Shown: positions 1-9,412, counted from the stretch's first letter. The stretch is 64,000 bases of DNA from Desulfosporosinus orientis DSM 765 (GCF_000235605.1 NC_016584.1:1538001-1602000); one strand, 5' to 3'. A program made the numbers and translations. The notes: generated from the letters alone by a model not told the origin.

Positions 1-1
1 T

Positions 2-151
2 CTTAAAGATGGCTCTCTCATTGCTCAGGGCAGCCCTGAAGAGCTGCGGCGGAAGGTAGGGCATGAAGGAGAAAGTTTGGAAGATATCTTCTTAGAGCTT
101 ACAGGCGGTCATGAAAATGCTGAACTAATTAAAAGCCTGGAGGAGGGATAA
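2..151 (+). CDS. ABC transporter ATP-binding protein, C-terminal end (partial)
   Basis: The window opens inside a reading frame that runs to a TAA at 149-151. The visible 49 residues start LKDGSLIAQGSPEELRRK and end in ELIKSLEEG. The 'G.lia.Gsp.eL' pattern is the usual stretch after the H-loop of ABC ATPases, where the tail begins. The stop lies 4 bases before the start of the permease gene at 156, so the two almost certainly form one exporter operon. The Walker motifs lie outside the window, so the assignment rests on the tail and the neighbour. The substrate is unknown. Confidence 0.75.
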   Translation, partial: LKDGSLIAQGSPEELRRKVGHEGESLEDIFLELTGGHENAELIKSLEEG

Positions 152-155
152 ACCT

Positions 156-2033
156 ATGAAAATCTTATTGCCTCCGCCATTGTCCAGTCCTCCGCCGGAA
201 CATTCATTTCATCAGGATTTTATGCTGCTGCTTAGAAATCAACTGCGAGTGAGCTGGAATAAGCTGCGTCACAGGCCAGTGGGAGCCCTCATCGGTATGG
301 TGGGGCTTTTAATAGGCTTGATTGCCATTGTTGTTTCCCTGGGGATCTTTGCATACGGGTCTTTAAAAGCCCTGTCTCCCAATACAGTCCAGGGTTTTCT
401 ATCTATGTTATTTATGGTGGGATTAGGGGGACAGATCTTTTTTGGTATTACAGCAGCATTTGCGGCCCTTTATATGTCCGAGGATCTGGAGCTTTTGTTC
501 ATGGCCCCGGTCTCTACTAAAGCAGTGTTTGCCGTAAAATCTTTAGTGGTTATTGGAAGCAATTTTTTTACGGCTGTCTTGTTTGCTTTCTTACCCGGAA
601 TATTTTACGGGTTGCTTTTTAAAGCGGAAGTCTCATTCTATATTCTGGTTTTGTTGGTCGGTCTTGGTTTATGGGCCATTGGGACTGCCATCGCTGAACT
701 CATCAATCTGTTGGTGATGCGCATTATTCCGCCCCATCGCAGTAAGGAAGCTATCGGTTTTATAGGTGGCTTGGCAGGAATAATCATTGCCATCGGTTTT
801 CAGCTTCCGAATATGCTAATCAACAGCGGAAACCGGTTTGATATCGGCTCTTGGCTGGGACGCCAGGAACAGATGCTTAGTGTCATGAAATTTTTCCCCT
901 GGGGATGGGGTTCGTCAGCACTGGTTGCGGGGATTTCCCAAAATTTCTTAGCAGGGCTGGGCTGGAGTCAGTTATTACTTTTGGTTGGGGTACTACTTTT
1001 TTTAATAGCCTTTAATCTTGTCGAGAGAGGATTCCGCAGAGGCTTCATTTCCCTTAGCCAAGGGGAAAGGGGAAAACGCCGCAAGGCTAAGGTCGAAGGG
1101 AACGAGACAAAGCAGCAGAAGGACCCTTCCCTGGCTGTCCTTAAGCAAGAGGTTGTACCCCAGGCCTCTCCATGGTTAGGAATGTGGGCCGTAGCCAAAA
1201 AAGATTTGCTCTCAATGAAGCGGGACACCCGGGAGTGGTTTGGCTACTTAGTTCCTCTGATTATTATGCTTTTCTTTGTTGCACAATTTTTATTTTCATC
1301 CGTCAGAACGTCCCGTAGTTCCTTAATAACCGTGTTGATCATGTATACCATTATGTTCAGCGGCAATATGGCTTTGCAATCCTTTGGCCGTGAAGGAGAA
1401 TCCGACTGGCTCTTAAACAGTGTGCCTCTGGCAGGATGGCCGGTGGTATGGGGTAAGTTATTAGCGGCAATTTTACCTACCTTGTTATTAATGGAAGCTT
1501 TGTTAGTCGGGACCGCCCTGGCTATAGGGGTTTCTAAGACTCTCATTGTTGCTTTGGCCATTGGAGCAGTGTTTCTCTCTTTAGGCTCAAGTTCTATCGG
1601 GCTTTTTTATTCCATTAATAACTGCCGTTATAATCCGGATACACCTCAGCAGAGGATAGCACCAGGTGCCTCCTTGTTTATGTACCTGATTAACTTATTT
1701 TTCATACTTTTTTTGGCTCTGGGTTTAACCTATCTGTTTTTGCCGGATGAGCTGGTTGCAGCTCTTAGGGAATTTCCGGCGGTTACCTACGAAGGAGGCT
1801 TGCTCTCGGGGCTGTTTTATGGAATCTATCTTTTGAGCAGGCCACTCTTATGGTCAAACACCTGGCGGATTTTTCTGGGGGTTATTGTAACGGGCGGAGT
1901 ATGGGCGGTTATGTTTTTTGGATTTATGGCGGCTACCGTTCGACAGAGCCGGAAAGGATTTCGTGTTGAAATTATTGCAGGCAAAAAGAAAAGTAAGTTA
2001 GGTAAACGGCGTCTGGCTCGTGAAAAGTCCTAA
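156..2033 (+). CDS. ABC-2 type exporter permease
   Basis: A 625-residue polytopic membrane protein. Hydrophobic segments cluster in two halves (about residues 45-300 and 365-600), separated by a basic loop (about 300-330) rich in Lys/Arg, and the C terminus is strongly basic. This fits a large ABC-2-like permease that pairs with the ATPase ending at 151. An AGGAGGG ribosome site sits 7 bases before this ATG. An internal Met at residue 23 is an alternative start. The substrate cannot be read from the sequence; a role as the membrane half of an export system is inferred from the context. Confidence 0.8.
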   Translation: MKILLPPPLSSPPPEHSFHQDFMLLLRNQLRVSWNKLRHRPVGALIGMVGLLIGLIAIVVSLGIFAYGSLKALSPNTVQGFLSMLFMVGLGGQIFFGITAAFAALYMSEDLELLFMAPVSTKAVFAVKSLVVIGSNFFTAVLFAFLPGIFYGLLFKAEVSFYILVLLVGLGLWAIGTAIAELINLLVMRIIPPHRSKEAIGFIGGLAGIIIAIGFQLPNMLINSGNRFDIGSWLGRQEQMLSVMKFFPWGWGSSALVAGISQNFLAGLGWSQLLLLVGVLLFLIAFNLVERGFRRGFISLSQGERGKRRKAKVEGNETKQQKDPSLAVLKQEVVPQASPWLGMWAVAKKDLLSMKRDTREWFGYLVPLIIMLFFVAQFLFSSVRTSRSSLITVLIMYTIMFSGNMALQSFGREGESDWLLNSVPLAGWPVVWGKLLAAILPTLLLMEALLVGTALAIGVSKTLIVALAIGAVFLSLGSSSIGLFYSINNCRYNPDTPQQRIAPGASLFMYLINLFFILFLALGLTYLFLPDELVAALREFPAVTYEGGLLSGLFYGIYLLSRPLLWSNTWRIFLGVIVTGGVWAVMFFGFMAATVRQSRKGFRVEIIAGKKKSKLGKRRLAREKS

Positions 2034-2150
2034 GGAATAAATATTTTGCTATTTCCTTTGGTTAAAGATATGATAGAGATAGGGATTTTACCTAGTTTCA
2101 GGCGTTGATCCAGACCATTGAAATATGCTTAAATGAATGAGGTGCTAACT

Positions 2151-2381
2151 GTGATTAATAACGACTATGAACATGTTCAAGAATGGATTGCGTATCGAAT
2201 CCAAAAGTTAGACCAAATTGAAGTTAAGCTAATGAAGATGAAGCAACTCGCTGAATTTGCCAGAGACTATAAATTAAGTGACAAGCAAATAGAGTCAATC
2301 AACGCTAAAATCCTCAATTTCCAGAAAGAAATAATTGCTCTTGATGATCAAAGCAAAACCTTTTGGTCCAATGCTCACTAA
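2151..2381 (+). CDS. small hypothetical protein, helical
   Basis: A 76-residue, mostly helical, charged protein (IQKLDQIEVKLMKMKQLAEF...). I place the start at GTG 2151, because GAGGTG lies 6 bases upstream; the ATG at 2133 has no visible ribosome site. It ends 19 bases before a YjfB-type motility protein. That suggests a link to flagellar or motility functions, perhaps as a small chaperone-like partner, but no family is recognised. Confidence 0.55.
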   Translation: MINNDYEHVQEWIAYRIQKLDQIEVKLMKMKQLAEFARDYKLSDKQIESINAKILNFQKEIIALDDQSKTFWSNAH

Positions 2382-2400
2382 GTCTGAGGAGTGAATACTT

Positions 2401-2598
2401 TTGGATATAGCAGCCTTATCAATCGTGCTTAATCAAACTAAAGTTCAACAACAGGCGGGCCTCTCTGTCGTGAAATTAGCTATGGATGTTGCGTCGAATC
2501 AAAGTGATTCATTGATATTGTTAGAACGCGATAATATTAAGGCTATGGAGACGTCTGTTCAACCTTTCTTAGGTGCTAATCTGGATATCCAAGTGTAG
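2401..2598 (+). CDS. YjfB-type putative motility protein
   Basis: A 65-residue protein beginning MDIAALSIVLNQTKVQQQAG, with a conserved middle of the type 'slaVlklamd'. It resembles the YjfB family, small proteins found in flagellated Firmicutes and called putative motility proteins. The start is TTG at 2401, preceded by TGAGGAG about 8 bases upstream. The function of the family is poorly known. The small helical protein just upstream is probably co-transcribed. Confidence 0.7.
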   Translation: MDIAALSIVLNQTKVQQQAGLSVVKLAMDVASNQSDSLILLERDNIKAMETSVQPFLGANLDIQV

Positions 2599-2970
2599 CA
2601 GTTTATGGAAACCGAGAAAGAATTATTAAAACAAGCAAATCAAATAACCAAGGCACAACAATGGGTCAATCAAGTCAGTTCATTTATACCTAAAAGCAGA
2701 GCTAGGATAATATAAATATTGCATGAATAATTCAAGTTACAACCATAGGACAAGGGAGTCCGTTTGATAAGCGGTCTTTGCTCCTATGGTTATTTTGTTT
2801 TGCTAATATATGGGAGGCAACTAGTAAAGATTTATGAGATAATAGGCAATAAATTAATGATTGTATAGTCAATCGACGCGTAGAAGAACTGAGAATAATG
2901 ATAAAATTTGTAAAATTAATGTATGTGATTTAAGCAAAAATCTTGAAAAGCTTCAAAAAGAGGTAATCTT
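2599..2970. other. intergenic region, 372 bases
   Basis: The region contains one clear hairpin (2741-2791) followed by a T-rich stretch. A 36-codon reading frame at 2605-2715 has no ribosome site and I do not call it. The rest is AT-rich and presumably holds the promoter of the PAS regulator at 2971. No other structure was seen. Confidence 0.5.
2741..2800 (+). terminator. rho-independent terminator after the YjfB gene
   Basis: AACCATAGGA (2741-2750) pairs perfectly with TCCTATGGTT (2782-2791). The loop can form a smaller inner hairpin. A T-rich ATTTTGTTTTG follows. Confidence 0.7.
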
Positions 2971-4215
2971 ATGACTTATGTAAATGATGCTATGAAGTAT
3001 CAGCAAATCTTTTTCGTAAGTCCAGCCGTTATGATTATTTTTGATTTTTTTAACGGTGACATAGTAGAGGTAAACAAAGCTGCTATTGATTACTACGGAT
3101 ATTCATATGATGAATTTCTGAATATGAAAATTTTCAGTATTAACATAGCAGATCCCTTAACCATCTTTGAAAAACTCAAGGAAGTTAATAGATCCAAGAC
3201 TTTTCTGTTTAAACACAAACTGAAAAACGGTGATGTTCGCGATGTTGAAGTCTTTGCAGGGTTAATCAAAATAGAAGGAAAAACATTGATTAATTCCATT
3301 GTTATTGATATTACGGATAAAATTCGGGCTGAACATGAATTGAGGGTCAGTAGTGAGCGTTTAGCACTTGTGCGGTTTACTTATGAGATGCAGAGAAGAA
3401 GCGATTTTATAAATGATTTATTAGATGGCGGTTTGACTTATGAAGAGAAAACAAGCACAATTGCCTGGGAGTTGGACCTTGATTTTAGTAAACCATTCTT
3501 TTGTTGTTTAGTCAGTTTGCACTTTCCCAGTGGAAAAAAGGCAATAAAAAGCAATGCGGGAGAAGATCTTAAGCAGCAGATAGGTCAAATCATCTATCAT
3601 TTAAGCAATAACCTAAACTATTTTATTTGGGATAACCGGGATAGAATTGGTATCCTGTGTCAGGAGGGTACCTGCCAGGAATATTGGGAAGATAGTATGG
3701 GGGCGGCGGTAAAGCTGAAAGAGCTGATAAGCTTCATGAGCCCGGATCTTCAAATATCAATAGGAATCAGTGAGATACACTGTGGCATTGGCAGTATTAA
3801 GAAAAGTTATCATGAAGCTTCGCAGGCTCAGATTCTTGCACTATGTCAGGAGCAAACCGGCGGGACTATCTACCATCACAAAGATATGGGACTTTTTCAG
3901 ATTCTGACCTCTATTTATGGGGAGGAATCCGCCTACGAATTTGTAGATAATATGATTGGCCCATTAATTCGCTACGATGCCGAAAAAGGAACAAATCTTA
4001 GGATTACTTTGGAAGAGATTTTGCAAAACCATAATCTTAAAGATGCTGCGGAGAAATTGTATATTCACTATAAAACCTTAGTGTTTCGCAAAAAGCGAGT
4101 TGAAAAGATATTAGGAGTATCCTTAGATAATCCAGATACCAGGCTGGCCCTTGCAGCAGCCACTAAGCTCTATAAAATAAGGAACATCAAACAATCTTAT
4201 TATCCCCAAAGATAA
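2971..4215 (+). CDS. PAS-domain regulator with PucR/CdaR-like C-terminal helix-turn-helix
   Basis: A 414-residue protein. Residues 10-120 form a PAS sensor (FFVSPAVMIIFDFFNGDIVEVN ... DITDKIRAEHEL). The middle resembles the degenerate GGDEF-like domain of CdaR/PucR regulators. The C terminus, with LEEILQNHNLKDAAEKLYIH followed by YKTLVFRKKRVEKILG, is the typical PucR-type helix-turn-helix. There is no membrane segment, so it is a cytoplasmic sensor. The ribosome site AAAGAGG lies before the ATG. The next gene downstream is a soluble chemoreceptor. Ligand and targets are unknown. Confidence 0.8.
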   Translation: MTYVNDAMKYQQIFFVSPAVMIIFDFFNGDIVEVNKAAIDYYGYSYDEFLNMKIFSINIADPLTIFEKLKEVNRSKTFLFKHKLKNGDVRDVEVFAGLIKIEGKTLINSIVIDITDKIRAEHELRVSSERLALVRFTYEMQRRSDFINDLLDGGLTYEEKTSTIAWELDLDFSKPFFCCLVSLHFPSGKKAIKSNAGEDLKQQIGQIIYHLSNNLNYFIWDNRDRIGILCQEGTCQEYWEDSMGAAVKLKELISFMSPDLQISIGISEIHCGIGSIKKSYHEASQAQILALCQEQTGGTIYHHKDMGLFQILTSIYGEESAYEFVDNMIGPLIRYDAEKGTNLRITLEEILQNHNLKDAAEKLYIHYKTLVFRKKRVEKILGVSLDNPDTRLALAAATKLYKIRNIKQSYYPQR

Positions 4216-4272
4216 TAAGATTGTTCTAATCTGTCGAAAAAATTATCTTTTTAGGATAATAGATAATTTTTT
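4190..4272 (+). terminator. double hairpin spanning the stop codon of the PAS regulator
   Basis: First stem: AACAATCTTATTATC (4190-4204) pairs perfectly with GATAATAAGATTGTT (4211-4225) and contains the stop codon of the upstream gene. Second stem: AAAAAATTATCT (4237-4248) pairs with AGATAATTTTTT (4261-4272). The second stem carries its own T-run and is the likely terminator. Confidence 0.6.
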
Positions 4273-4324
4273 GGATCGCAATTAAAATATTTATTGAGAA
4301 TTCAAACTTAAAGGAAGTGCAGTT

Positions 4325-5707
4325 TTGTTTTTTAAGCGACAGACCACTAATTCATTATTACAAGGCAATGAGAACTCAGACTATGAAAAATTCTATCAGT
4401 GTTTAAAGGATTGTAATTTTTCGCACAAGATTGATCTGGATATCCCTTCTTCAAGCCCCTTATTCCCCGTTGTCGAGATTATGAACCGAATTATTTCAGA
4501 ACGGCAAGCTGAGGCAAAACAAGGATTGCAAGAGTTGGATAAAACAGTTCAAACCCTGACCAGTATGACGTCGATTCGGCAGATGTTAAACCAAATTCAT
4601 GATCAAACCTTTCAACTTAGCAATCTTTCAGCTCAAGCGGAAGAATTGGGCGCCAGTGCCAGTGAGGTTGCTGTAGCAGCAACTAATTCTTCAGGATTCG
4701 TGGAGGAATCCACGAAAGAAGCGGTTGCCGGAGGAGAAAAAATTGAACAAGCTATCAAATTTGTCGAACATTCCTTCGCCGAGTTTGAAACAGTCAGTCA
4801 ACAAGTTCAAGACGTGATGAATTCTATGCAGGAAATCCAGCAAATTGTGGGGGTAATATCAGGGGTTGCCGATCAAACCAATTTATTGGCTCTTAATGCT
4901 GCCATTGAGGCGGCACGGGCTGCAGAACATGGTCGAGGGTTTGCTGTTGTAGCCGATGAAGTTCGAAAATTAGCAGAGTATACAAAAGGATCCGTCGCAG
5001 ATATTAGCCGGAAAATGTCAAGATTAAGTCAAAATTCTGCAGAGACAACTCAAAAGATTACCTCCCTTAACACAACAATGGAAAGCGGCAAAAAAGTCAT
5101 GCAAGAGGCAGGAGAGTCCTTGCAAAGAATGATTCAGAACTTTTCCTCTGTTGCTGAAGATATTCACAGTATTGCAGCAGGTAGTGAAGAGCAAAGTGCT
5201 GCCAGTGAGGAGTCGGCAAGCAGTATTGAAGCGCTGTCTCAGGCCTCAGAAACGATTGATTCCATTGCAAAGGTAACCGGCCAAGGGATCTATGATATCA
5301 GCCGGGCTTTACAAAATATTCGAATGGTACGAATTCAAAACACACCTGAATTAGGCACGTATGAAGCTTTGGAATTATATAAGACCGACCATTTACTTTG
5401 GACTTGGCGGATCTATAATATGATTTTAGGATTTGACATTCTAAAATCCAGTGAAATCACGGATCATCATCAATGCCGCTTGGGACAATGGGTGGATAAC
5501 ATTGGGAATGAAAAATGCGGAAGTTTAGCGGCGCTTCGTCAACTTGAAGAACCCCATCGGAAAGTACACGACTTTGCCCGTCAGGCGGCGGCAGCTTATG
5601 AAGAGGGGAATCTGGCCAAAGCAGAGGAAATTCTGACGGTAATGACCCAAGCTTCTCAAGAGGTTGTCGATTTATTAAGTCAACTGCAGAAGGACTGTCA
5701 CGATTAA
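4325..5707 (+). CDS. soluble methyl-accepting chemotaxis protein with C-terminal CZB domain
   Basis: A 460-residue chemoreceptor with no membrane segment. The signalling hairpin tip is clear ([20 protein letters not shown], about residues 182-201), with long coiled coils on both sides. The last 110 residues form a chemoreceptor zinc-binding (CZB) domain: [12 protein letters not shown], then [10 protein letters not shown] and EEPHRKVH supply the His/Cys zinc ligands. CZB receptors are known to sense zinc or hypochlorous acid through this site. The start is TTG at 4325, with AAAGGAAG upstream. It lies alone between two terminators, away from other chemotaxis genes. Confidence 0.88.
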   Translation: MFFKRQTTNSLLQGNENSDYEKFYQCLKDCNFSHKIDLDIPSSSPLFPVVEIMNRIISERQAEAKQGLQELDKTVQTLTSMTSIRQMLNQIHDQTFQLSNLSAQAEELGASASEVAVAATNSSGFVEESTKEAVAGGEKIEQAIKFVEHSFAEFETVSQQVQDVMNSMQEIQQIVGVISGVADQTNLLALNAAIEAARAAEHGRGFAVVADEVRKLAEYTKGSVADISRKMSRLSQNSAETTQKITSLNTTMESGKKVMQEAGESLQRMIQNFSSVAEDIHSIAAGSEEQSAASEESASSIEALSQASETIDSIAKVTGQGIYDISRALQNIRMVRIQNTPELGTYEALELYKTDHLLWTWRIYNMILGFDILKSSEITDHHQCRLGQWVDNIGNEKCGSLAALRQLEEPHRKVHDFARQAAAAYEEGNLAKAEEILTVMTQASQEVVDLLSQLQKDCHD

Positions 5708-5773
5708 TAGATACATAACCTAATCTCATAGAATTAAAAAAGCGATAGCTGACTATTGTTACAGGCATAAAAG

Positions 5774-5821
5774 AACAGGCATCCTATTTTGAAGCTAAAC
5801 AAAATAGGATGCCTGTTTTTC
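5774..5821 (+). terminator. rho-independent terminator after the CZB chemoreceptor
   Basis: AACAGGCATCCTATTTTG (5774-5791) pairs perfectly with its complement at 5800-5817 and is followed by a T-run. Confidence 0.9.
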
Positions 5822-5930
5822 CGTTTAAACACGATAGACTTTGTATTATAATATCTGTCAGATAAGAGCAGGTAAAGACAGGATTAACAGACAAAATTAA
5901 GATAGTATACGTTCATGGAAGGAGAGTACT

Positions 5931-6781
5931 ATGGATTGGCTTCAAGCAATGAATAAGGCAATTGATTATCTGGAAGGGACGCTGACTGAAAAGCTGAATA
6001 TCGAAGCGGTGGCAAAGCTGGCCCTTACTTCCCCTTTTCACTTTCAGCGGATGTTTCATATGATTACCGGACTGACTGTCGCCGAATATAGGCGAAGAAG
6101 GCGCCTGACCCTGTCAGCTCAAGAAATCATGCTGGGTGAAAAAGTTATTGATGTGGCCTTAAAGTATGGTTATGAGACACCTGAAGCCTTTACCAAAGCG
6201 TTTCGAAAAGTGCATGGCATGAGTCCTTCGGCTGCTCGTGAGCCGGGGGCAAATCTCAAAGCCTTTCCCAAGCTGTCCTTTCATATATCCATAAAAGGAG
6301 ATAAAGATATGAATTACAAAATGATTGACAAAAGCACATTCAAAGTTATTGGCAAAGCCAGGAGGATAACCACCAAGGATGGTGAAAACCTGCAGTTGAT
6401 ACCGGCTTTTTGGAATGAGTGCATGGAAGATGGGTCTTATGAAAGGATTTGCTCCCTGGCGGATGAGAGTGGTGTCTTTGGTATCTGCATGGATTTTGAA
6501 CAAAACTATGAAGCTTTTACGTATATGATTGCCGTTAAAGACAATGGATCAGCTCCTGAGGATTTTAGGGCTGCCGAAATACCTGCTGCACGGTGGGCAG
6601 TTTTTGAGTCTGTTGGCCCCATGCCTGGCGCTATTCAAAAGGTTTGGGAGCGAATTTACTCAGAATGGTTTCCGGCAACAGGGTATCAGCAGGAAGAAGG
6701 GCCACAGCTGAGGTATATCCCCTAGGGAATGTATCCGATGAGAATTACAAATGCGAGGTCTGGATTCCTATTAAAAAGTAA
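5931..6781 (+). pseudogene. AraC-family regulator with GyrI-like effector domain, C terminus frameshifted
   Basis: The open frame 5931-6725 encodes 264 residues. Residues 8-105 carry two AraC-type helix-turn-helices (KLNIEAVAKLALTSPFHFQRMF; EKVIDVALKYGYETPEAFTKAF). From about residue 125 it is a GyrI-like small-molecule-binding domain. The family normally ends with an E-V-Y-P...C-E-V-W-I-P-I-K-K strand. Exactly that ending (EVYPLGNVSDENYKCEVWIP, then IKK and stop at 6781) is present in another frame, so one base appears to be missing near 6710. The last 20 or so residues are therefore replaced by RYIP. The protein may still fold, or this may be a sequencing error. An SD AAGGAGAG precedes the ATG. 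Confidence 0.8.
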
Positions 6782-6799
6782 AGCAATTATTGAGTTGAG

Positions 6800-6837
6800 A
6801 AGGCATAAACAATTATTTGTTTACGCCTTATTTTTTT
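6800..6837 (+). terminator. terminator after the AraC/GyrI regulator
   Basis: AAGGCATAAACA pairs with TGTTTACGCCTT with one mismatch, followed by ATTTTTTT. Confidence 0.75.
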
Positions 6838-6935
6838 CGTGATAAAGTAATTTATTAAAGATATAGATTAGAATAGATCTGAATTTACATCTAAATCTAA
6901 AAAGTATTGGATAATTTCGGATTAACTGCGAGTAA

Positions 6936-8414
6936 TTAAGGATTGTATTCTGCTCTGAGTACATGCTTTAGTATTTTTCCTGAAGCATTGCGGGGTAGGC
7001 TATCTACAATACTTAAACAATGGGGAATCTTATAGTCAGCAAGCTTATCCCGGCAATAATTTTTAAGGTCTGTGAGTGTTATTGTTTCCCCAGGATTTAA
7101 GACAAGCTTAGCTAAAATGCTTTCTCCCCAATCTTTATGGGGAATACCGATGACTGCTAATTCCAGGATGGCGGGATGAGTGCTTAAGATGTCTTCAATT
7201 TCCTTGGGGTAAACATTAACTCCGCCGGTAATGATCATGTCCTTTTTGCGGTCTAAAATCCATATATAGCCATCTTTGTCCCGTCTGGCAATATCTCCGG
7301 TATATAGCCAACCTGAATGAAGAGCTTCTCTTGTAGCGGCTGGATTATTTAAATATCCGGCCATGAGACTTTCAGAACGAAGAATGATTTCACCGGCTTC
7401 ATCGGGGTCGGTATCTGTATTGTCAGCCCGAACTACGCGTATTTCGGTATTGGCGGTGCCCCGGCGGCCAATGCTTCCGGTTTTTCCTCCATGTTCCTGG
7501 GGACGGAGAGCGGTGCCATTGGGTCCTGCTTCTGTCAAACCGTAAACCCCCATCCATTTTCCCGGCAGCACAGTTTGCCAATGAACAATTGCTTCTGCTC
7601 CCACAGAGGCTCCGCCATAGACCCACACTTTCATGATAGACAGGTCCCAATCTCCAAGATTCGGAATCATGGATACCAGCTGGTAAACGACTGGAGCCCC
7701 AAAAAAGTGGGTTGTTTTTTCCTGGGCGGCGTAATCCAAGAGAGTTTGAGGGGTAAAATCCCCGAGGGTAACAGAGGCACCTGCCCAGAAAGCGCCCCAA
7801 AGAAAAAGATTCAAAGGTGCAGAATGTGTCAAAGGCATGAGAATTAAACAATTGTCTGCTGCGTATATTTCGGCTTCATAAGCCATTATTTTGGCTGCCG
7901 CTAAAATTGCCTGGTGAGAGAGCATCACTCCCTTGGGCTTGCCCGTTGTACCTGAGGTATAGAGGATTTCTGCTGCCTTTGTTCCGTCACAATGAGGAGA
8001 TGATATATCCTCCCCTGCAGCGCTTTCTGTCGTTATATTGATAATTGTAAACCCCAACTGTTCAAGTTCTTGAGCCATCAGAGCCATACTCTCCTCATAC
8101 AGGAGTACGCTGATTACCCCATCAGTCAGAATGTTTGAGATTTCTCTTACGGATAGACGAATATTTATCGGTACAATAGCTTTATCTAGGACCATGGCTG
8201 CCAGAAATCCTAAGACAAATTCCGGCTTATTTGGAGAGAGGAGAGCAATTCTTTCAATACCTATTTCCAGGGATTGAATAGTTGATGCTAAGCCCAGGGC
8301 TTGGGAATGAAGAGATTGCCAAGTTAAGGTCAGGTTTTGCGGCGGATAACGCAATGCTGTTTGATTAGGGAAATTCCGGGCATTCCTTTCAATAACTCGC
8401 CATAATGTATCCAT
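6936..8414 (-). CDS. AMP-forming acyl-CoA synthetase / ligase
   Basis: A 492-residue adenylate-forming enzyme. The AMP/ATP loop ILYTSGTTGKPKGVMLSH lies at about residues 150-167. GVYGLTEAG is the A5 motif, GWLYTGDIARRDKDGYIWIL the A7 region with the conserved Asp, DRKKDMIITGGVNVYPKEIE the A8 hinge, and PRNASGKILKH carries the A10 catalytic lysine. It activates a carboxylic acid, probably a fatty or aromatic acid, to the CoA thioester. The length fits a short acyl-CoA ligase of the FadD/MenE/FadK type. The ribosome site AAAGGAG is well placed. It is transcribed alone and faces a palindromic operator-like site (8493-8510). The substrate is not predictable from sequence. Confidence 0.88.
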   Translation of the reverse strand: MDTLWRVIERNARNFPNQTALRYPPQNLTLTWQSLHSQALGLASTIQSLEIGIERIALLSPNKPEFVLGFLAAMVLDKAIVPINIRLSVREISNILTDGVISVLLYEESMALMAQELEQLGFTIINITTESAAGEDISSPHCDGTKAAEILYTSGTTGKPKGVMLSHQAILAAAKIMAYEAEIYAADNCLILMPLTHSAPLNLFLWGAFWAGASVTLGDFTPQTLLDYAAQEKTTHFFGAPVVYQLVSMIPNLGDWDLSIMKVWVYGGASVGAEAIVHWQTVLPGKWMGVYGLTEAGPNGTALRPQEHGGKTGSIGRRGTANTEIRVVRADNTDTDPDEAGEIILRSESLMAGYLNNPAATREALHSGWLYTGDIARRDKDGYIWILDRKKDMIITGGVNVYPKEIEDILSTHPAILELAVIGIPHKDWGESILAKLVLNPGETITLTDLKNYCRDKLADYKIPHCLSIVDSLPRNASGKILKHVLRAEYNP

Positions 8415-8492
8415 AGCAATGCTCCTTTCTTCATTGAAAGTGTGAAGAAATCAGTGTATTATAATTATAATACTATGAATATTCTGAAATAT

Positions 8493-8510
8493 GTTGACGT
8501 AAACGTCAAC
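8493..8510. promoter_or_regulatory. palindromic operator-like site upstream of the acyl-CoA ligase
   Basis: GTTGACGT-AA-ACGTCAAC is a perfect inverted repeat with 8-base arms, about 80 bases upstream of the ligase start. It resembles the ACGTnnACGT-type boxes used by some regulators of acyl-CoA and branched-chain amino-acid catabolism. The cognate regulator is not identified. Confidence 0.5.
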
Positions 8511-8657
8511 CTGTTTCCAGATTATATAAACCATTGATTTGCTGTTGCGAATACCCTCAGTGGCTACGAATTTTGTAGGATGAAACCATTACATAAACTT
8601 GTAGATCTGTAATACGGGGGTACTAGCTTCACGCAGGTAAGTTAGGGGGGACCTCTG

Positions 8658-9374
8658 GTGAATCATGTGACTATTGAGAATCAAGCGATTCCGTATGAAG
8701 AACGAAGGAGTACTCGTTATCGCAGAATCACTCTGAGCATGTTTGAAGATCGTCTTCGAGTCTCGGCTCCAAAATATGTTTCTGCTAAGCAGCTGCAAGA
8801 CGTGATTGTATCGAAACGAGAGTGGATATTAAAGAATTGGCTCATTAAGCAAGATAAGCTGAAGGAGCCCGTAGAATTTGTGGATGGGGAACATTTTTTA
8901 TATAAGGGAAATACTCTGCAGCTGAAAGTTATTAAGTACCCCCACAAAATGCCCCGGGTTTTTCGCGAAGGACAGGTGCTGAAAGTCTACCTGCCCCAAG
9001 GTTTGCCGGAAGAAGACAGAAACGCCAATATTAAGGCAGCATTATTAGTTTGGTATAAAGCTCAAGCCAGGAAGGTGCTTTTGGATAAGCTTGAGATGCA
9101 TGCCAAAAAAATGAAGGTCGTTTTTCATATGGTTCGGCTTAAAGAGCAAAAGACGATATGGGGAAGCTGTTCAAGCAAGGGAAACCTGAATTTAAATTGG
9201 CGGATTATCATGGCTCCGGAGGCAGCCATGGATTATATCATTATTCATGAATTATCTCATCTGACCCATCTAAATCACTCCAAGGAGTTTTGGGAAAGGG
9301 TCGGGGAATTCATGCCCGACTATAAACACTGGAGAAAATGGTTTAAGGATCATGGCCAGGAGTTAACATTCTAA
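8658..9374 (+). CDS. YgjP-like zinc metallopeptidase (M48-like, DUF45)
   Basis: A 238-residue soluble protein. Residues about 185-215 carry the metal-binding signature HELSHLTHLNHSKEFW (HExxH plus a downstream His), preceded by IWGSCSSKGNLNLNWRI, both diagnostic of the YgjP/DUF45 family. These putative peptidases are linked in some genomes with restriction systems; here no such gene is nearby. The start is GTG at 8658, with AGGGGGG 8 bases upstream. Its biological substrate is unknown. Confidence 0.85.
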   Translation: MNHVTIENQAIPYEERRSTRYRRITLSMFEDRLRVSAPKYVSAKQLQDVIVSKREWILKNWLIKQDKLKEPVEFVDGEHFLYKGNTLQLKVIKYPHKMPRVFREGQVLKVYLPQGLPEEDRNANIKAALLVWYKAQARKVLLDKLEMHAKKMKVVFHMVRLKEQKTIWGSCSSKGNLNLNWRIIMAPEAAMDYIIIHELSHLTHLNHSKEFWERVGEFMPDYKHWRKWFKDHGQELTF

Positions 9375-9388
9375 GTCCGGGAAATTCA

Positions 9389-9412
9389 AATTGTGCAACG
9401 TTGCATAATTTG
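9389..9412. promoter_or_regulatory. 24-base near-perfect palindrome
   Basis: AAATTGTGCAAC-GTTGCATAATTT is symmetric except at one pair, with the perfect core TGCAACGTTGCA. There is no T-run, so it does not look like a terminator. It could be an operator or a recombination-type site. It lies between the metallopeptidase gene and a truncated CAP-domain gene. Confidence 0.4.

Noticed and set aside
2605-2715. 36-residue reading frame after the YjfB gene
   Set aside because: No ribosome site before the ATG and no conserved feature.
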